Source: an uncultured Ruminococcus sp. (GTDB lineage: Bacteria > Bacillota > Clostridia > Oscillospirales > Acutalibacteraceae). Taken from it: a stretch of 18,104 nt of DNA. Within the stretch, counting starts at the first letter, position 1. Each line of letters opens with the position of its first letter. The notes beneath the pieces were generated by a model, which saw only the letters and a list, made by a program, of their open reading frames with translations, had not been told where the DNA came from and ran no database searches. Position numbers and translations under genes: made by a program. Shown piece after piece: positions 13,229-18,104 of this stretch. The stretch is taken from the NCBI GenBank assembly GCA_902803035.1, contig CADCON010000164.1, positions 1 through 18,104 on the forward strand. The letters run 5' to 3'.

Positions 13229-14233
13229 GTGATCAATCTCAGGAGAAAGAAGCGGGTTCTGCGCGCGGTGGGAATCGTGATGTGCGCGGCGGTATGCTTC
13301 CGGACGGCCGCGGGAATGGCGGCATGGCGGGAAACGGCGGGCGCGGGCATTCTGAAGTGGGTGGACTTTCAGGTGACGGCGCAGGCCATGCGGGACGCGT
13401 TGGCGTATGACGTCGGATCGCACGGCGGGGAGAATGAAATACACTGGATCGATCTTCTCGCCTGTCTGGGCGCGCGGTACGGCGGGGATTTCTCCCGTTA
13501 CAAAAAGGCGCATATGGACGGCATTGCCGCCCGGCTGCGGGAGGGGGAACCCATGGAGGACGTCGCCGCAGGCATGAAATATTATGATTATTACAGCACG
13601 GCGTACGAAGCGGTGTTGGGCGGCCTTGTAGGGGATTACGCGGTGCAGGACGGCGTCACCGGAAGCGGCGCGCCGGCGTTCAGGCGGGAATACGGGCTGA
13701 AGGCGTTCTCGCCGGTCGCGCGGGGCTGGGCGTTCTCGCACAATGCCGATTTCGGCGCGTCGCGGGCGTTCGGCTACCGGCGGCGGCATCTGGGGCACGA
13801 TATGTTCGGCAGCGTCGGCACGCCGGTCATCAATGTGGAAACCTGCGTGGTGGAAGCGATGGGCTGGAACCGGTACGGCGGCTGGCGCATCGGAATGCGG
13901 AGTCTGGACGGGCGGAGGTATTATTATTATGCCCATCTCCGCAGCGGGCATCCCTACGCGGCGGGACTGGCCGAGGGACAGACGGTCTATGCCGGCGAAG
14001 TGATCGGCTATCTGGGAATGACGGGCTATTCCGACCGGGAGGATTACAACGGAATGCAGCGGCCGCATCTTCATTTCGGCATTCAGCTCATCTTTGACGA
14101 AAACAGCCGCAGCGAGATCTGGATTGACCCCTACGAGCTGGTCAGATTTCTCGGAAGCCACCGCAGCGCGGCCGTGAGCGTCGGAGGGGGAGAATTCCGG
14201 CGGGAATCCCTTTTTTACGACAGCATTGAATAA
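13229..14233 (+). CDS. M23-family metallopeptidase, conserved clostridial type
   Basis: About 334 residues from GTG 13229. An N-terminal basic stretch and membrane anchor (about 4-27) are followed by a helical domain (about 40-135) and an M23 domain (about 160-305). The active site is complete: His187 and Asp191 in RHLGHDMFG, His236 in YYYYAHL, and His280/His282 in RPHLHFGIQL. It is therefore predicted to cut peptidoglycan cross-bridges outside the membrane. The helical domain preceding KAFSPVARG is, from memory, the layout of a family widespread in Clostridia. GTG 13229 has GGAG close by and yields a clean signal anchor. The longer ATG 13181 start has AGG upstream but lies within a predicted terminator hairpin. 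No promoter of its own is obvious, so expression could be by readthrough. Confidence 0.92.
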   Translation: MINLRRKKRVLRAVGIVMCAAVCFRTAAGMAAWRETAGAGILKWVDFQVTAQAMRDALAYDVGSHGGENEIHWIDLLACLGARYGGDFSRYKKAHMDGIAARLREGEPMEDVAAGMKYYDYYSTAYEAVLGGLVGDYAVQDGVTGSGAPAFRREYGLKAFSPVARGWAFSHNADFGASRAFGYRRRHLGHDMFGSVGTPVINVETCVVEAMGWNRYGGWRIGMRSLDGRRYYYYAHLRSGHPYAAGLAEGQTVYAGEVIGYLGMTGYSDREDYNGMQRPHLHFGIQLIFDENSRSEIWIDPYELVRFLGSHRSAAVSVGGGEFRRESLFYDSIE

Positions 14234-14270
14234 TGGCTGCGGCTTGCCGAAAATTTTTTTATCAATGCGG

Positions 14271-14299
14271 TTGAATTTCGCGCCCGCGTGTGGTAAAAT
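14271..14299 (+). promoter_or_regulatory. Sigma-A promoter for the 96-residue orphan gene
   Basis: -35 TTGAAT (14271-14276), 17-bp spacer ending TGTGG, and -10 TAAAAT (14294-14299). The TGG directly before the -10 gives an extended -10 element. Expected start is about 14306, roughly 34 bases before the ATG at 14340. Confidence 0.8.
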
Positions 14300-14339
14300 G
14301 ATGTCAGAGAAAAGCTGAAAGGGTGTGCCATTCGCAGTC

Positions 14340-14630
14340 ATGAAGAGAGTCAAGCATATTGCCGCCAGAAAAATCGGGAGAAGGCCTGTCGCCGCCCGCG
14401 TGAAGCGGACAGAGAGCATCCGCGCCCGCCCGAAGAAGCACACCAGCATCCGCACGGAGCTGTGCGACGGCTGCTACATGATGACCTATTATTTCAGGCG
14501 CGGCAGATACGGAGAGCAGATCGCGGAGGATATCGATTACGCCACCGAGTTCGAGCGCGTGGTCTACGACAGCAGGAACCGCGTGATCGGCAGCACTTCA
14601 GGCGAGCTGACCGACAAGATCAGATGGTGA
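14340..14630 (+). CDS. Small basic protein of unknown function
   Basis: 96 residues from ATG 14340; an in-frame GTG at 14325 would add five residues, but AAAGGG is only one base before it. Residues 1-40 are strongly basic (many Arg/Lys). The second half is mixed, with CDGCYMMTYYF (42-52) containing two Cys and a Gly-Arg-Gly-Tyr-rich transition, then EDIDYATEFERVVYDS (63-78). No membrane helix or signal peptide is present. I recognise no family. A dedicated promoter upstream and a strong terminator downstream, and the absence of a longer competing frame, support a real monocistronic gene. The basic N-terminus suggests nucleic-acid or ribosome binding, which is inference. Confidence 0.72.
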   Translation: MKRVKHIAARKIGRRPVAARVKRTESIRARPKKHTSIRTELCDGCYMMTYYFRRGRYGEQIAEDIDYATEFERVVYDSRNRVIGSTSGELTDKIRW

Positions 14631-14684
14631 TATCGTTCGGAAGAATGCCACGGCGTTTCCCTTGCATTGACAGCCGGAAATAAT

Positions 14685-14738
14685 AAAAAAGCATTGCCAT
14701 GCCGCGATTCAACCGCCGGCGAAGGCAATGCTTTTTTT
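14685..14738. terminator. Bidirectional terminator between convergent genes
   Basis: Perfect 14-bp inverted repeat: AAAAAAGCATTGCC (14685-14698) and its complement (14724-14737), with a 25-nt G+C-rich loop. T-runs follow the stem in both directions. It serves the plus-strand orphan gene and the minus-strand rpe gene. Confidence 0.92.
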
Positions 14739-14767
14739 GCGGATAAGAAAGGGAATGACAGGCGCGG

Positions 14768-15436
14768 TCAGTGAATAAGACCCGTATCGCTCAGCCCGCA
14801 CAGCTCCCGGAAGGCTGCCGCGCGGTCTTTCGCGCCGAATACCGCGTTGCCGGCGACCATCATGTCCGCGCCCGCCTTGGCGGCGGTCTGCACATTGGAA
14901 GCGTTCACGCCGCCGTCGATCATGACGGGGACGGTCAGCCCGCGCGAGGCGCATTCGGAGTGAATGACCGCGATCTTGTCCAGGCATTCCGGTATCATGG
15001 ACTGGCCGCCGAAGCCCGGTTCTACGGTCATCACGAGAATCTGCTCAATGCGGCCGAGATAGGGGAAAAGCGCGTCGGGCGCGGTTTTCGGCTTGATGGA
15101 AAGGCCCGCCTTCACGCCGCACCGGTGGATCAGGTCGATGCACTGACCGGCGTCGCTCCGGCATTCGGTGTGGACGGTAATGACGTCGGAGCCGGCCTTG
15201 GCGAAATCCTCTATGTAATTGATGGGATCGGTCATCATGAGATGAACGTCAAAGATCATGTCCGTGAGGGGACGCAGCGCTTTGACCATCGAATAACCGA
15301 AGGTGAGATTGGGGACGAAGTGTCCGTCCATGATGTCGATGTGAAGCACCCTGGCACCGGCGGATTCGATCTCCCTGACTTCTTCCCCCATTCTGGTGAA
15401 ATCGGCGGAAAGCAGCGACGGAGCTATGACAGCCAT
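14768..15436 (-). CDS. rpe: Ribulose-phosphate 3-epimerase
   Basis: 222 residues, the normal length of Rpe, covering the whole beta/alpha barrel. It interconverts ribulose 5-phosphate and xylulose 5-phosphate in the pentose phosphate pathway in the cytosol. Metal and catalytic residues are visible: His32 and Asp34 in HIDIMDGHFVPN, His65 in DVHLMM, and Asp174 in VMIDGG. The phosphate-binding loops VEPGFGGQ (138-145) and DGGVNASN (174-181) are intact. ATG 15434-15436 has AAGGA 9 bases upstream. It has its own promoter with an overlapping dyad (15474-15500) and ends at the bidirectional terminator. No other pentose phosphate gene is adjacent. Confidence 0.98.
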   Translation of the reverse strand: MAVIAPSLLSADFTRMGEEVREIESAGARVLHIDIMDGHFVPNLTFGYSMVKALRPLTDMIFDVHLMMTDPINYIEDFAKAGSDVITVHTECRSDAGQCIDLIHRCGVKAGLSIKPKTAPDALFPYLGRIEQILVMTVEPGFGGQSMIPECLDKIAVIHSECASRGLTVPVMIDGGVNASNVQTAAKAGADMMVAGNAVFGAKDRAAAFRELCGLSDTGLIH

Positions 15437-15473
15437 TTTGTATCATCCTTTGTTTTGTGTGATGTATATGTGT

Positions 15474-15500
15474 TCCGGACATATTATACAGCGGTCCGGA
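15474..15500. promoter_or_regulatory. Dyad overlapping the rpe -10 box (candidate operator)
   Basis: TCCGGAC (15474-15480) and GTCCGGA (15494-15500) form a perfect inverted repeat with a 13-bp spacer that contains the -10 hexamer. Half-site centres are about 20 bp apart, two helical turns. Each half contains the palindrome TCCGGA. Position and geometry suit a dimeric repressor, but no regulator is identified. Confidence 0.45.
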
Positions 15501-15511
15501 GAAATAATCAA
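15483..15511 (-). promoter_or_regulatory. Sigma-A promoter of rpe
   Basis: On the minus strand, -35 TTGATT (15506-15511), a 17-bp spacer and a perfect -10 TATAAT (15483-15488). It sits in the 84-base gap between nnr and rpe, so rpe can be expressed independently. Confidence 0.9.
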
Positions 15512-15520
15512 CGGTTTTCG

Positions 15521-17077
15521 CTATTTGCGGGAAGCTCTTTCGATATCGGAGAAAATCTCGGAGAATTCGATGATGATGTCGTTGGCGGTCATGGAGTGCT
15601 GGGAATAGCTTTCCGCCGCCCTGTCGCCCGCCAGACCGTGAATATGCACCGCGCTGGCGGCCGCTTCCTCCGGTCCCATTCCCTGCGCGAGAAGCGAACC
15701 GAGAAGGCCGGCGAGAACGTCGCCGCTGCCGGATTTGGACATACCGGGGTTGCCTGTGAGATTGATCATAATGCGTCCGTCGGGCGTGGCGCAGACGGTA
15801 TTCGCGCCCTTAAGCACCATATAGACCCCGAAGGTCATGGCGAAGGACGAAGCGACCTCCAGACGCTGTGACTGCACCTCGGTGTTGGTCTTGCCGACCA
15901 GACGCGCCATTTCTCCGGGATGGGGGGTCATGACGATGGGAGCCTTCGCCTCGCCGAGCACGCCGAGGTCGTCCTTGATGGCGTTAAGACCGTCGGCGTC
16001 AATGACGATGGGGACATCGGAATGGCGGATGACAGCTTCGACCACTTCGGTCACGTCCTTTCCCCTGCCCATGCCGCAGCCGATCATCACGGCGGTCACG
16101 TCCTTCAGCTTTTCAAGGAGCAGGGGAATGGATCCGGCGGAAACCGTGCCGCTTTTGGCGCTGTTGAGAAGGACATAGACGGGATCGACCAGATTGCCGG
16201 CGACGATGGGATAAATCTCGGCGGGAACCGCCATTTCCACCATGCCGACGCCCGACATGACGGCGGCTTTTCCGGCGAAGGTGGCGGAACCGGCCATTCC
16301 GAGGCTGCCGCAGATGCACAGCAGCTTGCCGAATACGCCCTTGTGCGTGTTTCTTTCGCGCTTGGGGAAGCAGCGGCACACGTCGTCGTAATCGATGGTG
16401 GAGATGTGGTGTTCCTGCTCGCGGATGACGTGGTCGTCAATGCCGATTGCCGCTACGTGCACCTCGCCGCAGTAATCGACGGCGGGATAGATCACGTGTC
16501 CCGGCTTGCGGGTGGAGAAGGTGACGGTGTGATCCGCCCGCACACAGGCGCCCGAAACCTCGCCCGAATCGGAATCCACGCCGCTGGGCACGTCCACCGA
16601 AACCACCAGCCCGTGGGAGGTGTTGATCATGCCGATGACCTCGCTCAGTTCCCCGCTCACCACGCCGTGGAATCCCACGCCGAATATCGCGTCGACGATG
16701 ATGTCGGAATTCTCAATGGTCTTGGCGAATTCCGGCTTTTCCTCTTCAGCGGTGAAGGAAAGGGTTCTGATGCCGGCGGATTCGCATTCGCCGAGGAATT
16801 TGCGGGCGTCGTCGGTTGTGGGCGCGCCGAGCGCGAGAAGCACGCGCACCTTGGCACCGCCCTCCAGAAGCCTTTTGGCAACGACGAAGCCGTCGCCGCC
16901 GTTATTGCCGATGCCGCAGACGACGGCAATGGATTTGTTGGCGGAGCCGATAAGGTCGTTAATAAAGCGGCAGACCGCCGCTCCGGCGTTTTCCATGAGT
17001 CTGGCGTGTTCAAAGCTGCCGTTCTTGACGGCGTAGTCTTCCAGTTTTTTCGTCTGAGAGTTGTTGAGTATAATCAT
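15521..17077 (-). CDS. nnr: Bifunctional NAD(P)H-hydrate epimerase / ADP-dependent NAD(P)H-hydrate dehydratase
   Basis: 518 residues, typical of the bacterial fusion enzyme. The N-terminal epimerase (YjeF_N, about 1-220) shows GNNGGDGFVVAKRL (57-70), DAIFGVGF (129-136) and SVDVPSGVD (160-168). The C-terminal dehydratase (about 240-510) shows HKGVFGKLLCICGSLGMAGS (245-264), DADGLN (360-365), MTPHPGEMARL (383-393) and GNPGMSKSGSGDVLAG (442-457), where GSGD is the ADP-binding/catalytic segment. Together they convert R- and S-NAD(P)HX, damaged hydrates, back to NAD(P)H in the cytosol. All motifs are intact. ATG 17075-17077 has GGAGGG 7 bases upstream. It follows the membrane-protein gene after 112 bases containing a hairpin and is probably cotranscribed with it. 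Confidence 0.97.
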   Translation of the reverse strand: MIILNNSQTKKLEDYAVKNGSFEHARLMENAGAAVCRFINDLIGSANKSIAVVCGIGNNGGDGFVVAKRLLEGGAKVRVLLALGAPTTDDARKFLGECESAGIRTLSFTAEEEKPEFAKTIENSDIIVDAIFGVGFHGVVSGELSEVIGMINTSHGLVVSVDVPSGVDSDSGEVSGACVRADHTVTFSTRKPGHVIYPAVDYCGEVHVAAIGIDDHVIREQEHHISTIDYDDVCRCFPKRERNTHKGVFGKLLCICGSLGMAGSATFAGKAAVMSGVGMVEMAVPAEIYPIVAGNLVDPVYVLLNSAKSGTVSAGSIPLLLEKLKDVTAVMIGCGMGRGKDVTEVVEAVIRHSDVPIVIDADGLNAIKDDLGVLGEAKAPIVMTPHPGEMARLVGKTNTEVQSQRLEVASSFAMTFGVYMVLKGANTVCATPDGRIMINLTGNPGMSKSGSGDVLAGLLGSLLAQGMGPEEAAASAVHIHGLAGDRAAESYSQHSMTANDIIIEFSEIFSDIERASRK

Positions 17078-17105
17078 AAAAATTCCCTCCGCGTTAAATC
17101 AGAAA

Positions 17106-17140
17106 GGGACAAGCGCACCCACAAGGGGGCAGCCTGTCCC
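17106..17140 (-). other. Stem-loop upstream of nnr
   Basis: GGGACAAGC (17106-17114) can pair with GCCTGTCCC (17132-17140), nine pairs with one wobble when read on the minus strand. No T-run follows, so it may be a leader structure, processing site or weak attenuator rather than a terminator. Confidence 0.4.
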
Positions 17141-17189
17141 GGTGCCGGTTTGGTGATTCTGCTGAACAAGCGGGCTGTGCGCCTGCGCG

Positions 17190-17741
17190 TCAGTTCTTTT
17201 TTGTCTTGGAAAATGCCTCGCGGTAGACGGTCGCGCTGACGGTGGTCTTCATGGCGTCAAGCATTTTCTGATTGGGCGTGAAATAGAGAAGCACATTGTC
17301 GCCGGTGCTTGTGTCCTTGAAGTAGATGAAAATGGTGTCCTTGTCGGCAATGCTGCTGGAATAATTCCTGGTTCTGGTGACCTTGAGCCTTTCAATCGAG
17401 CTGTCGCCGGGACGGCCGATTTTTTCCACCGATTTCATGCTGACGTTGGTGAGGTGCTTTCTCTTGCTCTTGGCGGTGATTCTGTCAAAGGAAATCTCAC
17501 CGTCAAAATAGGCGTATTCGTATTCCACCGTTATCAGATGCCTGCCGAAGAAGACAGTGAGGAAGATGCCGACCAGGAAAAGCGACGGTCCGAGCATTCC
17601 GGACGGATCGAAGCCGCCTATCAGCGCGTACAATACAATCGACAGGAAGAAACCGCCGCCGAAAACCGTGACGATTTCGACAATCCGCACAGCATCCAGC
17701 TTTTTTTTCACTAAACATTCACAAATGATATCGTTAATCAC
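17190..17741 (-). CDS. Two-helix membrane protein, DUF6106-like
   Basis: 183 residues. A short N-terminal segment (1-18) precedes two membrane helices (about 19-41 and 49-66) and a soluble beta-rich cytosolic part (about 68-175) that starts VEYEYAYFDGEISFDRI (72-88) and continues KSKRKHL (91-97). This resembles, from memory, the clostridial DUF6106 family; no function is known. The start is GTG (17739-17741) with AAGGAG 11 bases upstream, rather than any internal ATG, because the first helix begins close by. It has its own promoter at 17778-17806 and lies upstream of nnr. Confidence 0.75.
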   Translation of the reverse strand: MINDIICECLVKKKLDAVRIVEIVTVFGGGFFLSIVLYALIGGFDPSGMLGPSLFLVGIFLTVFFGRHLITVEYEYAYFDGEISFDRITAKSKRKHLTNVSMKSVEKIGRPGDSSIERLKVTRTRNYSSSIADKDTIFIYFKDTSTGDNVLLYFTPNQKMLDAMKTTVSATVYREAFSKTKKN

Positions 17742-17777
17742 CCGAACAACAGCTCCTTATAAAAATGAGTTTTGTAT

Positions 17778-17806
17778 ATTATATCACAGCTTCGGGATAA
17801 ACACAA
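17778..17806 (-). promoter_or_regulatory. Sigma-A promoter of the DUF6106-like/nnr unit
   Basis: On the minus strand, -35 TTGTGT (17801-17806), 17-bp spacer and perfect -10 TATAAT (17778-17783). Immediately upstream of the -35 is an A-rich stretch (about 17807-17825, read as A-runs on this strand) typical of an UP element. Confidence 0.82.
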
Positions 17807-18041
17807 CATTTTTTTTATTTTTTTCTGAGAATATGCAGAAGAATTCCGCCGCCCCTTCCGCGCCGGGGAGAAAGTGCGGAAGAATGCATGAAAAAACGCC
17901 GCGCGGCATAATTGTTTAATATAACTTTTCACTTTGTTCATAAAACCATCAGATTATTTTCTTGTTTTCGGGTGTATAATTGAATTAAACGGAATGACGG
18001 TTTTCATCGGAAAAATATTTCTTTTTTTTCTCAAAAATCTC

Positions 18042-18070
18042 TTGATTACAGTGAGAAAATGATGTAGAAT
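18042..18070 (+). promoter_or_regulatory. Sigma-A promoter of the right-edge gene
   Basis: -35 TTGATT (18042-18047), 17-bp spacer and -10 TAGAAT (18065-18070), 24 bases before the ATG at 18095. Sequence upstream is rich in T and A runs. Confidence 0.8.
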
Positions 18071-18094
18071 AAGAATGTACGGAGGTGTTGATTT

Positions 18095-18104
18095 ATGGAT
18101 GAAA
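18095..18104 (+). CDS. Start of a plus-strand gene cut by the window edge
   Basis: ATG at 18095-18097 is preceded by GGAGGTG at 18081-18087, seven bases away, and by a consensus promoter. Only Met-Asp-Glu and one further base are visible, so the product cannot be identified. Confidence 0.7.

Larger units (their letters stand above)
17742..18094. other. Intergenic region between divergent genes
   Basis: 353 bases without a supported gene. It contains the minus-strand promoter (17778-17806) with an A-tract beyond its -35. A G+C-rich patch follows, with TTCCGC at 17844-17849 and 17856-17861, an inverted GCGGAA at 17876-17881, CCCC/GGGG at 17852-17855 and 17865-17868, and the palindrome GCCGCGCGGC at 17898-17907. 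The rest is A/T-rich and leads to the plus-strand promoter at 18042-18070. Confidence 0.6.

Noticed and set aside
12977..14455. 492-codon minus-strand open frame
   Set aside because: It is antisense to the second M23 gene and the GNAT tail. Its Arg/His/Pro-rich composition is typical of a shadow and no family features were seen.
15920..17239. 439-codon plus-strand open frame
   Set aside because: It is a shadow of nnr, antisense to conserved YjeF/dehydratase motifs, with no ribosome site.
1..18104. CRISPR array, tRNA/rRNA genes, transposase, phage or attachment sites
   Set aside because: No regularly spaced repeats, no tRNA- or rRNA-like sequence and no mobile-element protein were seen on either strand.

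Overview
The window looks like chromosomal DNA from a Gram-positive, probably sporulating Clostridia relative (Oscillospiraceae/Ruminococcaceae-like). This is inferred from consensus sigma-A promoters with 17-bp spacers, strong Shine-Dalgarno sites, a VanY-type carboxypeptidase, an LCP-family wall protein, two M23 peptidases of clostridial type and a moderately high G+C content. Gene density is high. I see no rRNA, tRNA, CRISPR array, insertion sequence or phage gene.

Left arm, minus strand (1-9380). Two transcription units lie here. The promoter-proximal one starts at a consensus promoter (9352-9380) in front of a degenerate nucleotidyltransferase (MNT)-like gene and an overlapping HEPN-domain gene. 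It continues through an LCP-family ligase, a membrane-anchored VanY/DacB-type peptidase with an Ig-like domain, a 3-methyladenine DNA glycosylase and a PPP-like metallophosphoesterase. It stops at a perfect 15-bp-stem terminator (3879-3918). Beyond it, a glycoside hydrolase family 2 enzyme is translationally coupled to a GT-B-like protein that leaves the window at base 1.

Middle, plus strand (9512-14738). A SpoIIQ-like M23 protein has its own terminator. A sigma-A promoter then drives mscS, a YdcF/SanA-like (DUF218) membrane protein and a GNAT acetyltransferase with an Asp-rich tail, ended by a compound terminator at 13150-13215. A second, catalytically complete M23 peptidase follows, then an unrecognised 96-residue basic protein with its own promoter. 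A bidirectional terminator (14685-14738) separates it from the next block.

Right arm (14768-18104). On the minus strand lie a two-helix membrane protein (DUF6106-like), the bifunctional NAD(P)H-hydrate repair enzyme Nnr, and ribulose-phosphate 3-epimerase with its own promoter and a dyad over the -10 box. At the right edge a plus-strand gene begins after a good promoter and Shine-Dalgarno site; only three codons are visible.

The common theme is the cell envelope: LCP, VanY, two M23 proteins, MscS and the YdcF-like protein, with repair and metabolic housekeeping genes between them. The most unusual element is the HEPN/MNT pair. It has the architecture of a HepT-MntA toxin-antitoxin module, but the recognisable catalytic residues of both partners are missing and it heads a wall-biogenesis operon.
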